From: Rhizobium leucaenae USDA 9039
Lineage (GTDB): Bacteria; Pseudomonadota; Alphaproteobacteria; Rhizobiales; Rhizobiaceae
NCBI RefSeq assembly: GCF_000426285.1
Contig: NZ_AUFB01000001.1
Coordinates: 248,001-312,000, forward strand
Direction: 5' to 3'
DNA: 64,000 nucleotides
Shown piece by piece: positions 36,508 through 45,156 of the stretch. The notes beneath the pieces were generated by a model, which saw nothing but the letters and a program-made list of their open reading frames with translations, was not told the DNA's origin and made no database searches. How positions within the stretch are numbered: position 1 is the first letter of the stretch; every line of letters starts with the position of its first letter. A program made the position numbers and the translations under genes.

Positions 36508-37614
36508 ATGAGTCTGAAGACATTGACGGCTGCGACGTTCGTCGCCTCGCTGGCTTTCGCGCCGCTTGCGCATGCGGATATCGTGATCGGGCTGATTGCG
36601 CCGCTAACCGGCCCTGTGGCCGCTTACGGCGACCAGGTCAAGAACGGCGCCCAGACCGCCATCGACGAAATCAACAAGAGCGGCGGCATTCTCGGTCAGA
36701 AAGTGGTCCTGAAGCTGGGAGACGATGCGGGCGATCCGAAGCAGGGCGTTTCCGTTGCTAACGATTTCGTCGGCCAGAGCATTCGTTTCGTCGTCGGTCC
36801 GGTGACTTCGGGTGTCGCCATTCCGGTTTCGGACGCCCTCGCGGAAAACGGCATCCTGATGGTGACGCCGACCGCAACCGCGCCGGATCTCACCAAGCGC
36901 GGCCTCACCAATATTCTGCGCACCTGCGGCCGTGACGACCAGCAGGCCGATGTTGCAGCGAAGTACGTCCTGAAAAACTTCAAGGACAAGAAGATCGCCA
37001 TCCTCAACGACAAGGCCGCCTATGGCAAAGGTCTGGCCGATGCCTTCAAGGCAACGCTTAATGCCGGTGGTGTGACCGAAGTGCTCAACGACTCGTTGAC
37101 CCCTGGCGAAAAGGATTACAGCGCGCTGACGGCAAAGCTCAAGTCGGCCGGCGTCGATGTGATCTACTTCGGCGGCTATCACCCCGAAGGCGGTCTTCTC
37201 GCCCGGCAGTTGCGCGACATCTCCGTCAAGGCGCAGCTCATCGGCGGCGACGGCCTGTCGAACACCGAGTATTGGGCGATCGGCAATGAAGCCGCACAAG
37301 GCACGATTTTCACCAATGCCTCGGACGCCCTGAAGAACCCGGATTCCCAGACTGCCGCAAAGGCGCTGCAGGCGCGCAATATCCCGCCCGAAGCTTTCAC
37401 GCTGAATGCCTATGCCGCCGTGCAGGTGCTGAAAGCCGGCATCGAGAAGGCTGGCAGCGCCGACGACGCGCAAGCCGTCGCAACCGCATTGAAGAGCGGC
37501 GAACCGATCGAAACCGCCATCGGCAAAGTCACCTATGGCGAGACCGGCGACCTCACCTCGCAGACCTTCTCGCTCTACAAGTGGGACGCCGGCAAGATCG
37601 TTCCGGTCGAATAA
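36508..37614 (+). CDS. Branched-chain amino-acid-type ABC binding protein (orphan)
   Basis: This 368-residue periplasmic protein belongs to the LivK/BraC (family 4) group. It has a signal peptide [20 protein letters not shown] with cleavage after AHA, then [20 protein letters not shown], which starts the Leu/Ile/Val-binding fold. [20 protein letters not shown] and [15 protein letters not shown] are ligand-site blocks, and [11 protein letters not shown] is conserved. AAGGAG precedes the ATG at 36508; the frame is open upstream but without a ribosome site. No permease or ATPase gene is adjacent and a strong terminator follows, so it is an orphan that must share a transporter encoded elsewhere. 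Confidence 0.9.
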   Translation: MSLKTLTAATFVASLAFAPLAHADIVIGLIAPLTGPVAAYGDQVKNGAQTAIDEINKSGGILGQKVVLKLGDDAGDPKQGVSVANDFVGQSIRFVVGPVTSGVAIPVSDALAENGILMVTPTATAPDLTKRGLTNILRTCGRDDQQADVAAKYVLKNFKDKKIAILNDKAAYGKGLADAFKATLNAGGVTEVLNDSLTPGEKDYSALTAKLKSAGVDVIYFGGYHPEGGLLARQLRDISVKAQLIGGDGLSNTEYWAIGNEAAQGTIFTNASDALKNPDSQTAAKALQARNIPPEAFTLNAYAAVQVLKAGIEKAGSADDAQAVATALKSGEPIETAIGKVTYGETGDLTSQTFSLYKWDAGKIVPVE

Positions 37615-37640
37615 GCCGCTTGTCTCACGTCTTCAAACTC

Positions 37641-37670
37641 TGCCGGGCCACTCGTGGCCCGGCATTTTTA
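37641..37670 (+). terminator. Strong rho-independent terminator
   Basis: TGCCGGGCCAC pairs perfectly with GTGGCCCGGCA across a 2-nt loop (effectively a tetraloop) and is followed by TTTTTA. It ends the binding-protein transcript 27 bp after its stop. The minus-strand TIM-barrel gene ends shortly beyond, so it may serve both directions. Confidence 0.9.
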
Positions 37671-37696
37671 TGGTTGGCCGATTGCCTGGTGAGCCG

Positions 37697-38521
37697 TCAA
37701 CAAATGGTGTGAAAGCGCTCGACGCAGGTGGACAGGACCTGCTCGCCCGGCTTTTTCCACCAATTCGCTTCCGAAAAAATCTCCACTTCCTGCGGACCGG
37801 AAAAGCCGGCCTTCTCGACAGCGGCGCGAATGCGCTTCAAATCGATAACGCCGTCGCCCATCATGCCGCGATCGAGCAGCAAGTCCCTGGTCGGCACCAG
37901 CCAATCGCAGATATGGTGCGCAAGGATTTTGCCTTTGGCGCCGGCACGAGCGATCTGCTCATAAAGCTTCGGGTCCCACCAAACATGATAGACATCGACG
38001 GCAACGCCGACGCCCCCGCCTAGCAGGTCGCAGATATCGAGCGCCTGTTCGAGCGTATTCACGCAGGCACGGTCGGCTGCATACATCGGGTGCAGCGGCT
38101 CGATGGCCAGCGGAATGCCGGCACTGCGGGCATGTGGCAAGATCGCCGCAATGCCGTCCGCCACCATTTCGCGGGCATGAACGATATCCTTTGAGCCCTT
38201 CGGCAGACCGCCGACGACAAGCACCAGGCAATCGGCATTAAGCGCCGCGGCTTCGTCGATCGCCCGCCTGTTGTCGTCGATGGCGGCCCTAAGCCCCTCG
38301 GCATCGGCCGCGGGAAACATGCCGCCGCGGCATAGCCCTGTGACCTTCAGCCTGTTGTCGGCAACGATCCTTGCTGCTTCCCCCAAACCGATCGCGTGCA
38401 CCTGATCGCGCCAGGGCGCAATCGCGCTGATATCCAGTTTCAAGCAGGCTTCGACTGCCTGGCGCATGTCGTATTGCTGGCGTACGGTCGCAAGATTGAT
38501 GGAAAGGCCGGATACAGCCAT
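37697..38521 (-). CDS. TIM-barrel sugar isomerase/epimerase, third gene of the DUF993 operon
   Basis: This 274-residue protein of the xylose-isomerase-like TIM-barrel superfamily starts MAVSGLSINLATVRQQYDMR. It shows metal-site acids and histidines in IPLAIEPLHPMYAADRACVN, VGVAVDVYHVWWDPKLYEQI, HHICDWLVPTRD and QEVEIFSEANWWKKPGE. GGGAGGATCATCAGA precedes the ATG. It probably isomerises, epimerises or dehydrates a keto-sugar produced by the Gfo dehydrogenase of the same operon, as IolE/IolI-like proteins do. The 132-bp gap to the preceding gene is filled by rhizobial repeat palindromes. The exact reaction is unknown. Confidence 0.85.
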   Translation of the reverse strand: MAVSGLSINLATVRQQYDMRQAVEACLKLDISAIAPWRDQVHAIGLGEAARIVADNRLKVTGLCRGGMFPAADAEGLRAAIDDNRRAIDEAAALNADCLVLVVGGLPKGSKDIVHAREMVADGIAAILPHARSAGIPLAIEPLHPMYAADRACVNTLEQALDICDLLGGGVGVAVDVYHVWWDPKLYEQIARAGAKGKILAHHICDWLVPTRDLLLDRGMMGDGVIDLKRIRAAVEKAGFSGPQEVEIFSEANWWKKPGEQVLSTCVERFHTIC

Positions 38522-38552
38522 TCTGATGATCCTCCCAGATCCCGTTTTCGAC

Positions 38553-38652
38553 TAGAGCAGTTCAGCGCTTCACGAAATCGCTGAACTGCTCTATCTCTTT
38601 GTTTTCACGCAATTCCGGACAGAAAACCGTTGCGCACTTTTCCTGGAATTGC
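38553..38652. repeat. Composite rhizobial intergenic palindromes inside the DUF993 operon
   Basis: TAGAGCAGTTCAGCG (38553-38567) is repeated perfectly inverted at 38579-38593 around an 11-nt loop. It is followed by GCAATTCC (38609-38616) and its inverse GGAATTGC (38645-38652) with AGAAAACCGTTGCGCACTTT between. The second part matches the widely dispersed short interspersed repeat of Rhizobium genomes (recalled, not searched). The element ends 1 bp from the TAA of the DUF993 gene. Confidence 0.75.
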
Positions 38653-38653
38653 T

Positions 38654-39829
38654 TTAGGCGACGCCGACCGTCGCAAGGATCGTCTTCATCCGCTGCATGG
38701 CAAGATCGGGGTCTCTGAGAACCCGCGCCGTGTCGGCCAGACGGAACAGCTCCGACAGATGCACGATGGAACGTGTGCTTTGCTGGCCGCCCAGCATCTG
38801 GAAGTGGTCCTGGAAGCCGTTGAGGTAGGCGAGGAAAACCACGCCGGTCTTGTAGAAGCGCGTCGGCGCCTTGAAGATGTGGCGCGAGAGCGGAACGGTC
38901 GGCGCCATCATCTGGTGGAAGGCGTCGAGATCGTTCTCCGCAAGCTTCGCGAGAGCGGCGCTCGCCGCCGGTGCGATCGCGTCGAAGATGCCGAGCAGCG
39001 CATGCGAATAGCCCTGGCTGTCCCCCGCAATCAGTTCGGCATAGTTGAAATCGTCGCCGGTGTACATCTTGACCGCTGGATCGAGGCGGCGGCGCATGAC
39101 GATCTCTTTTTCCGCCGACAACAGCGAGATTTTGACGCCGTCGACCTTAGCGGCGTTGTCATTGATGATCGCAACCGCCGTTTCCATTGCGCGCATATCG
39201 TCGGACGAACCCCAATAGCCCGCCAGAGCTGGATCGAACATGGCGCCGAGCCAATGGATGATCACCGGCTGTTGGACCTGCCCGAGAATGCGGTTGTAGA
39301 CGCGGATATAGTCGTCCGGCCCTTTGGCGGCGGTCGCAAGCGCGCGGCTCGCCATCAAAATGATGCGCCCGCCCTGCCCTTCGACGAAAGCGACCTGTTC
39401 CTCATAGGCACGGATGACGTCATCGATGGTCACATCGGGACCGGGCGCCAGATGATCGGTGCCGGCGCCATAGGCGATCAGTGAGTCCGAGCGATTGCGG
39501 GCGGCCGATTGCGCATGTGTGATCAGCTCCTTGGCGCCGGTCCAGTCCAAACCCATGCCGCGCTGCGCCGTGTCCATGGCTTCCGCGACGCCAAAGCCGA
39601 GATCCCAAAGATATTCGCGGAAAGCGATCGTTCGCTCCCAATCGATGTTGCGGTCGAGCCAGGGATCATTGTCGGCCAGGGGATCGACGACGACATGGGC
39701 TGCGGCATAGGCGACGCGATTGAAGCGATGACCGCCTGCCGGGCGCTCCGGAGGGCTCAACGGCGTGTTGGCGACGGTGAATTCGGCGAGCTTACCATCA
39801 GCGCCGGGCAAACGAAGGGTCTTCGTCAT
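38654..39829 (-). CDS. DUF993 family protein (dihydrodipicolinate synthase-like TIM barrel)
   Basis: This 391-residue protein belongs to DUF993, a family with a Schiff-base aldolase-like (DapA superfamily) appearance and no established reaction that I know of. Blocks are FREYLWDLGFGVAEAMDTAQ, GRIILMASRALATAAKGPDD, QPVIIHWLGAMFDPALAGYW, KVDGVKISLLSAEKEIVMRR (with VKIS resembling the DapA lysine strand) and VKMYTGDDFNYAELI. The ATG at 39829 starts MTKTLRLPGADG; a longer frame to 40009 lies inside the upstream Gfo gene. It sits 13 bp after that gene in one operon with a TIM-barrel isomerase, so it may cleave the keto-acid product of a new sugar pathway. Confidence 0.85.
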   Translation of the reverse strand: MTKTLRLPGADGKLAEFTVANTPLSPPERPAGGHRFNRVAYAAAHVVVDPLADNDPWLDRNIDWERTIAFREYLWDLGFGVAEAMDTAQRGMGLDWTGAKELITHAQSAARNRSDSLIAYGAGTDHLAPGPDVTIDDVIRAYEEQVAFVEGQGGRIILMASRALATAAKGPDDYIRVYNRILGQVQQPVIIHWLGAMFDPALAGYWGSSDDMRAMETAVAIINDNAAKVDGVKISLLSAEKEIVMRRRLDPAVKMYTGDDFNYAELIAGDSQGYSHALLGIFDAIAPAASAALAKLAENDLDAFHQMMAPTVPLSRHIFKAPTRFYKTGVVFLAYLNGFQDHFQMLGGQQSTRSIVHLSELFRLADTARVLRDPDLAMQRMKTILATVGVA

Positions 39830-39842
39830 GATCCTATATCTC

Positions 39843-41000
39843 CTAGCGAGCGGAAAGCGAGGGAACGTCGATCCAGCGGCGCTCCGCCCAGCTCTTTTGA
39901 GCGAGTTCGGCGAGTTGAACGCCCTTGGCGCCCTCGCGCAAGGTGAATTTCCACGGCGCATCGTCAACGACGTGGCGCAGGAAATCCTCCCACTGCGCCT
40001 TGAAGCCATTGTCGAAAGCCTGCGTGTCCGGCACCTCGTCCCAGGTCTCGAAGAAATTGATCGGCTGCGGCTGGTCCGGATTCCAGACCGGCTTCGGCGT
40101 ATTGACGCGATGCTGCGTCCAGCAGCGCATCAGCCCACAGACCGCCGAACCATGCGTGCCATCCACCTGGAAGGTGACGAGATCGTCGCGGCGCACGCGC
40201 ACGGCCCAGGAGGAATTGATCTGCGCGACGATGCCGCCGTCGAGCTCGAACGTGGCATAGGCCGCATCGTCGGCGTCGGCGACATAGGTCCTGCCGTTTT
40301 CATCGACGCGGCTCGGAATATGCGTCGCGCCGTAGCAGCTCACGGTTTTGACCTCACCGAAGAGATTGTCGAGCACATAGCGCCAGTGCGGCAGCATATC
40401 GAGGATCATCCCGCCGCCCTCGGCTTTGCGATAGTTCCAGGAGGGACGCTGCGCCTTGACACCCCAATCGCCCTCGAAGACCCAATAGCCGAACTCGCCG
40501 CGCACGGAGAGTATCTTGCCGAAGAAGCCGCTGTCGCGCAGCATGGCGATCTTGCGCAGGCCCGGCAGATAAAGCTTGTCCTGCACGACGCCGTTCTTGA
40601 CGCCGCGGCGCTCGGCCGAGTCCGCAACCGAAAGCGCTTCCTCCAGCGTCTCGGAAATCGGCTTTTCGCAATAGACATGCCTGCCGGCCGCAATAGCCCT
40701 CTCCAGCAGCAAAACGCGCATCTGCGTCGAACCCGCGTCGAAGAAAATCGTGTTGTGGGGATCGGCGAGAGCGCTGTCGAGATCGGTGGTCGTTTTGGCG
40801 AGACCGTGTTTGCGGGCGATGTCCGCGATCTTTTCGGCGTTGCGGCCGACCAGGATCGGGTCCGGCATCAACCTGTCGCCATTGGCAAGCAGCACGCCAC
40901 CCTGCTCGCGGATCGCCAGAATCGATCGCACGAGATGCTGGTTGTAACCCATGCGGCCGGTGATGCCGTGCATGATGATGCCGATCGGCTTCGTCACCAT
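39843..41000 (-). CDS. Gfo/Idh/MocA-family dehydrogenase, first gene of the DUF993 operon
   Basis: This 385-residue NAD(P)-dependent oxidoreductase has Rossmann region IGIIMHGITGRMGYNQHLVR (an unusual start with HGITGRMG in place of the common GxGxxG), catalytic-region motif YCEKPISETLEEALSVADSA, and GGGMILDMLPHWRYVLDNLF, where the D-x-x-x-H pair is usually found. The unusual N-terminus is shared with a rhizobial subgroup linked to DUF993. GGGAGGAG lies just before the ATG at 41000. The perfect operator palindrome at 41020-41033 is just upstream, so expression is controlled by the TetR gene 130 bp away. Confidence 0.88.
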   Translation of the reverse strand: MVTKPIGIIMHGITGRMGYNQHLVRSILAIREQGGVLLANGDRLMPDPILVGRNAEKIADIARKHGLAKTTTDLDSALADPHNTIFFDAGSTQMRVLLLERAIAAGRHVYCEKPISETLEEALSVADSAERRGVKNGVVQDKLYLPGLRKIAMLRDSGFFGKILSVRGEFGYWVFEGDWGVKAQRPSWNYRKAEGGGMILDMLPHWRYVLDNLFGEVKTVSCYGATHIPSRVDENGRTYVADADDAAYATFELDGGIVAQINSSWAVRVRRDDLVTFQVDGTHGSAVCGLMRCWTQHRVNTPKPVWNPDQPQPINFFETWDEVPDTQAFDNGFKAQWEDFLRHVVDDAPWKFTLREGAKGVQLAELAQKSWAERRWIDVPSLSAR

Positions 41001-41019
41001 ATCCCACTCCTCCCGTAAA

Positions 41020-41033
41020 TAACTATATAGTTA
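41020..41033. promoter_or_regulatory. TetR operator at the Gfo-DUF993 operon promoter
   Basis: TAACTATATAGTTA is a perfect 14-bp palindrome 19 bp upstream of the Gfo start, in the gap below the tetR gene. A copy with twelve of fourteen identities lies in front of tetR itself at 41954. Two copies flanking one regulator make a specific operator pair very likely. Confidence 0.75.
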
Positions 41034-41130
41034 CATAACTGACACGGCAAAGCAGCGCTGTCAACGGCCATCGTCGACAGCCGCAGCGGCAAGCGCGCGG
41101 ATTCGGCGGAATTATGAGGGCGTTTTGCGC

Positions 41131-41850
41131 TTAGGGACGCAGATAGGCAAAGATGACGTCGACGATATGCTCGCCCCAAGCCTCGATCTCCGACTTGTCG
41201 GAGAGGTTCCGCCGAAAGATCGTCGACAGCGTCCAGCGGTTCGTCAGGAAAAAGGAACCGAGGGCGGCGATGCTCATATAGATCTTGACCGGATCGCAGC
41301 CCGGACGAAAGTCGCCGGCCGCAGCTCCGCGATCCAGCAGCCCGGAAATTTCCGCGACCAAGGGCGAGTGCAGCTCGAAAATCCGCGCCGACCGTTTCAG
41401 AAAGCGGGCCTTATGCAGATTTTCCGTGTTGAGGATGCCGAGAAATTCAGGGTGATCCAAAAAGTATTTCCATGTGAAAACAACAAGCTCCCGCATGCCT
41501 TCGGTGGGGCTGCGGTGCGAAAGATCGAGCCTTGCCTCCGCGGAGCGAATGGCAACGTAACTGCCCTCCAGCACAGCCACATAGAGAGCGTCCTTGCCGC
41601 CGAAATAGTGATAGAGCATGCGCTTGTTGATGTTGGCGCGCTCGGCTATCGCGTCGACGCGGGCGCCACCATAACCGCGCTCGGCAAATTCCTTGGTCGC
41701 CGCAGCCAGGATCGCCTTGCTCGTGCGCTCGGCATCCCTCAGGCGCGGTCGCTCGGCGGATGAACTCGATGCCGCCTGATCGGTGGACTCGCCCACAGTT
41801 TCAGCCTTCGGGCTCTTCGATCGGCCCTTTTTGATTTTGGTTTCGCTCAT
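41131..41850 (-). CDS. TetR-family regulator of the DUF993 operon
   Basis: This 239-residue repressor has a charged, disordered N-terminal extension (KKGRSKSPKAETVGESTDQA and beyond, to about residue 38). The helix-turn-helix follows, EFAERGYGGARVDAIAERAN then INKRMLYHYFGGKDALYVAV, with the TetR C-terminal domain PTEGMRELVVFTWKYFLDHP. Its C-terminal domain resembles the group often annotated TetR_C with RutR-like regulators. It is upstream of, and on the same strand as, the Gfo-DUF993-TIM operon. Shared operators at 41020 and 41954 indicate control of both that operon and itself. No strong ribosome site precedes the ATG. Confidence 0.9.
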   Translation of the reverse strand: MSETKIKKGRSKSPKAETVGESTDQAASSSSAERPRLRDAERTSKAILAAATKEFAERGYGGARVDAIAERANINKRMLYHYFGGKDALYVAVLEGSYVAIRSAEARLDLSHRSPTEGMRELVVFTWKYFLDHPEFLGILNTENLHKARFLKRSARIFELHSPLVAEISGLLDRGAAAGDFRPGCDPVKIYMSIAALGSFFLTNRWTLSTIFRRNLSDKSEIEAWGEHIVDVIFAYLRP

Positions 41851-41953
41851 CGCGGCCCCCGATTGCGTCTAGCAAGGCCATGCGGCCTTTTAACCGCCGA
41901 CAATTACTCGATCATGGCACAAGTTGACAGTCCCAGGAAATCGAAGGCGATAG

Positions 41954-41967
41954 TAACTATACGGTTA
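41954..41967. promoter_or_regulatory. Second TetR operator (autoregulatory)
   Basis: TAACTATACGGTTA differs from the palindrome at 41020 at two central positions only. It lies 103 bp upstream of the tetR start in an otherwise empty 245-bp gap (41851-42095), which is AT-rich around the site. It points to autoregulation by the same repressor. Confidence 0.65.
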
Positions 41968-42095
41968 TATAAAACTACGCTTTTGGCAATGCGAATTTAG
42001 CGCGCAGGCTTGAAGCGCCGCGCTGATCACATGTCTTCGCGGAGGGTAGGTGAGTGAAGCGGGTGATTTTCGACCGCTTCACAGGCTGCCCGCAG

Positions 42096-42725
42096 CTACA
42101 ATGGCAGTTCCTCGCCTGCCTGTTCCCGGACCATGTACTCGGCGTACCAGTCCGGCCAATTTTCATCGCGTTGGCCACCGGTTCGCTTCTCGTGCTCGCC
42201 ATGCGCCTCCGCCGCCCGTCGGAGCGCGGCCGCAAGCTCGGTTGGTGAGGTGAATGCTGTGACATTCCTGTCCACGCGGCCGGGCAATCGCGCTGTCACC
42301 TCCTGAAGCAGCCAGGTGTTGCCGTCCGGATCGCTGAATGAGGCGAGCGAAGCGTAACTGCGGCGTTCAGGATCCGGCCCGCTCACACGGCCCGGCCCTT
42401 CGCCGCGGTGGAATATCTCGCTGATCTCGACGCCGCGCTTGGCAAGCTCCGCATGGGCCATTTCGATATCGGAGACCACGAGATAAAAGCTCGGCGTCTC
42501 CGCCAAATGGATCGAGCATGGCGAACCGGGAGGCGTGAATTGGACGGCGCGAGATCCGTCCTTTCGAACAAAATCTGCATCGAGCCGCCAGCCGAGGCCT
42601 GCGTAAAAACGCTTGGCGCGGTCGACGTCCGCAACGGGCAGGACGGCGACCTCAAGCTTCAGCGCGACCGCTGGCATTGTCGAACTCTCGCTCGCCGTTG
42701 TGCTTTGTGCCTGAATGTTGCTCAT
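42096..42725 (-). CDS. VOC-superfamily protein with C-terminal extension
   Basis: This 209-residue protein has a glyoxalase/bleomycin-resistance fold in residues about 20-145: LEVAVLPVADVDRAKRFYAG, then GSPCSIHLAETPSFYLVV, and ASFSDPDGNTWLLQEVTARL with the late metal-ligand Glu. The remaining 60 residues (DRNVTAFTSPTELAAALRRA...) form an extra helical domain with HEKRTGGQRDENWPDWYAEY, found in a set of rhizobial VOC proteins. It probably binds or modifies a small hydrophobic compound. CTAGGGAG precedes the ATG. It is monocistronic, and neighbours give no hint of substrate. Confidence 0.85.
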   Translation of the reverse strand: MSNIQAQSTTASESSTMPAVALKLEVAVLPVADVDRAKRFYAGLGWRLDADFVRKDGSRAVQFTPPGSPCSIHLAETPSFYLVVSDIEMAHAELAKRGVEISEIFHRGEGPGRVSGPDPERRSYASLASFSDPDGNTWLLQEVTARLPGRVDRNVTAFTSPTELAAALRRAAEAHGEHEKRTGGQRDENWPDWYAEYMVREQAGEELPL

Positions 42726-42963
42726 GCGAGGCTCCCTAGGTTTAGAGGTTTGAGACGAGGTAAGAGACTATGAAACTGCACGAGTATCGATGACGCTGCA
42801 CGCTAGTTCGGTCGATGGATAGCAGTGATTTAGGCGGCACGGCGAGCTTGGCTAGAGAGGCAGCGACTCTAAGTTGACGCGTCAGGTCCTCATCGCAGGG
42901 CATCTTGCTTTCAACGCCGGTACGGCCCAAGAGAACAAAAACAATTCAGCACCGGACGGCTCC

Positions 42964-44172
42964 ATGACAGGAAAACAGATCGCGATCATCGGTGGCGGCC
43001 CGGCCGGTCTGATGGCAGCCGAAGTGCTGTCGCTCTCCGGTTATCGGGTCACCGTCTACGAGAGCATGCCGACGGTCGCGCGCAAATTCCTGCTGGCGGG
43101 GAAATCCGGCCTCAACATCACCCATTCGGAAGAGTACAGCCGGTTCGCCAATCGCTTCGGCCCGAGCTCCGAGCGTTTGCGTTCAGCCCTCGATGCTTTC
43201 ACCCCTGACGATATCAGGACCTGGGCCGCTGGGCTTGGCGCGGAGACATTCACCGGCTCCTCGGGCCGCGTCTTTCCAAAGATCATGAAAGCCTCGCCGT
43301 TGCTTCGCGCTTGGCTCGGCAGGCTGGAGGCGCAAGGCGTCAAGGTTCTTCCACGGCATCGCTGGTCTGGTTTTGCCGAAGGCGGCTTTGCCTTCGAGAC
43401 GCCGCACGGGCGGACGATCATTCGGTGTGATGCAGCCCTGCTCGCTCTTGGCGGCGCGAGTTATCCCCGGCTCGGTTCGGACGCCGCCTGGATCAGGTGG
43501 CTTCGCGATAGAGGCGTCGAAATCGACGACTTCCAACCCGCCAATTGCGGCTTCGATGTCGCCTGGAGCACGATTTTTAGAGAGCGCTTCCCCGGCGTGC
43601 CGCTGAAAGCGCTGACGGCAACGTCCGATGCCGGCACTTTTCCCGGCGAGTTCGTCATTTCCCAACATGGCATCGAAGGCAGCCTCGTCTATGCCCATGC
43701 CGCCAGCTTGCGCGACAGGCTTGCAAGCGACGGCAAAGCCGCGCTTACGATCGACCTCGCTCCCGGCAGGGCAGCCGGACGCCTGTCGCGCGATCTGGCA
43801 CGGCAGGACGTCAAAGCCAGTCTCTCCAATCGCCTGCGAAAAGGCGCCGGAATCGAAGGCGTCAAGACAGCGCTGCTGCGGGAACTAGTTCCATCAGCCA
43901 GCCTGACGGACCCGGAGCAGCTATCGCAACTGATCAAGGCCCTGCCGATCCCGCTCCTGAGGCCGCGGCCGATCACCGAGGCGATCTCGTCAGCCGGCGG
44001 CATTCGTTGGAGCGGTATCGACGATGGATATATGCTGAAAGCGCTCCCCGGCGTATTCGTCGCCGGAGAAATGATCGATTGGGAGGCGCCGACCGGCGGC
44101 TATCTTCTCTCCGCCTGCTTCGCCACCGGACGTGCGGCAGCGAGAGGAATGGAGGCTTGGCTGCGGCGGTGA
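42964..44172 (+). CDS. HI0933/BaiN-like flavoprotein (TIGR03862-type)
   Basis: This 402-residue FAD-dependent oxidoreductase of unknown substrate belongs to the HI0933-like family. The dinucleotide-binding motif is IAIIGGGPAGLMAAEVLSLS near the N-terminus. KFLLAGKSGLNITHSE and FTGSSGRVFPKIMKASPLLR are the family hallmark (G-K-C/S-G-N-T/I-N and S-S-G-R-V-F-P). The second FAD contact is ALLALGGASYPRLGSDAAWI, and the C-terminus has PGVFVAGEMIDWEAPTGGYL with the usual GG-Y/F-N/L-L ending. I chose the ATG at 42964 directly before MTGKQIAII; the frame is open to 42874 without motif. The gene converges with the epimerase gene. Confidence 0.88.
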   Translation: MTGKQIAIIGGGPAGLMAAEVLSLSGYRVTVYESMPTVARKFLLAGKSGLNITHSEEYSRFANRFGPSSERLRSALDAFTPDDIRTWAAGLGAETFTGSSGRVFPKIMKASPLLRAWLGRLEAQGVKVLPRHRWSGFAEGGFAFETPHGRTIIRCDAALLALGGASYPRLGSDAAWIRWLRDRGVEIDDFQPANCGFDVAWSTIFRERFPGVPLKALTATSDAGTFPGEFVISQHGIEGSLVYAHAASLRDRLASDGKAALTIDLAPGRAAGRLSRDLARQDVKASLSNRLRKGAGIEGVKTALLRELVPSASLTDPEQLSQLIKALPIPLLRPRPITEAISSAGGIRWSGIDDGYMLKALPGVFVAGEMIDWEAPTGGYLLSACFATGRAAARGMEAWLRR

Positions 44173-44202
44173 CAGGTTCCTATATCTCTTTGAAGATCGC
44201 CG

Positions 44203-45156
44203 TTATCCAATCCGGCCGTTATCCATCAGCCAAGTCACGGATTCCTGCACCGCCTGCAGCGAAGTGTAGCGCGGCGTATATCCGAGAAGCCGTTCGGCCT
44301 TGGCGATCGAGCAATTCGGGCTGCGGGCGATATGCTCCCACGTCGCCTCCGCATCCTGCGGCGTCTGGCCTTCGGCCCATTTGTCATAGGGAAGAAATTC
44401 CAGTTTCGGCTCGTGACCGAACCAGCGCGACATTGCCTCCGCATAGCCTCTGAGCGTCAGCGCGCCGCTGGATACCGCATGAAAGCTCTCGCCGGTCGAG
44501 GCGCGCCAATTGGCGATCGAACCCATGAACATCTGGGCGACATCGTCAGCATGGACGTGATGGACCGTTTCCAGCCCGAAATTCGGCAGCATGAGCGTTT
44601 CACCCCGCGCCAGCGTCGAAAATGCCGCGAGGTTGAAATGGCCGGCCGGATTGAGCGGCGCCCAGCCGGGGCCGACGATATGGCCGGGGTGGATCAGAGT
44701 TGCCGGAAATCCTTTCTTGCGTGCCTCTTCAAGCAGATAGCTCTCGATCGCGGCCTTCTGCGTTCCGTATCCGCCGAACGGACGCTTCGGCGCCTCTTCG
44801 AGCGTCGGCACGACTGTGGGAAAACCATGCGTCCAGATCGTGCCCGTATGCAGGAAGTGGCCGACATGGCCAGAGAGAGCCTCGGCTAGATGCCTGGCGC
44901 TTTCCACAGTGAAACAGATCATGTCGATGACTATATCGGCTTTCAGCGCCCGGATCGCCGACCCGAAACTGCCGTCCTTTTCCATTGCTGCGCGGTCCAT
45001 CGTCAATTGCTCGACGGCATCCCATGCCCGATTGGGCGAATAGGGTTTTGCCTGGCCGCGGCTCACCGCCACCACCTCATGCCCGGCCTCCACCAGCCGC
45101 GGCACGAGGTAAGTGCCGACATGCCCGGTTGCGCCGATGACCACTGCACGCGTCAT
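44203..45156 (-). CDS. NAD-dependent epimerase/dehydratase (extended SDR)
   Basis: This 317-residue protein has an atypical or extended short-chain dehydrogenase fold. The NAD motif is AVVIGATGHVGTYLVPRLVE at the N-terminus, and the substrate domain contains HVHADDVAQMFMGSIAN, common to sugar-nucleotide epimerases. The active-site Tyr-x-x-x-Lys appears as GGYGTQKAAIESYLLEEARK (Y-G-T-Q-K) near residue 130. GGGAGGACATC precedes the ATG. It is monocistronic next to a convergent flavoprotein gene. Whether it epimerises a sugar nucleotide or reduces another carbonyl cannot be told. Confidence 0.87.
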   Translation of the reverse strand: MTRAVVIGATGHVGTYLVPRLVEAGHEVVAVSRGQAKPYSPNRAWDAVEQLTMDRAAMEKDGSFGSAIRALKADIVIDMICFTVESARHLAEALSGHVGHFLHTGTIWTHGFPTVVPTLEEAPKRPFGGYGTQKAAIESYLLEEARKKGFPATLIHPGHIVGPGWAPLNPAGHFNLAAFSTLARGETLMLPNFGLETVHHVHADDVAQMFMGSIANWRASTGESFHAVSSGALTLRGYAEAMSRWFGHEPKLEFLPYDKWAEGQTPQDAEATWEHIARSPNCSIAKAERLLGYTPRYTSLQAVQESVTWLMDNGRIG

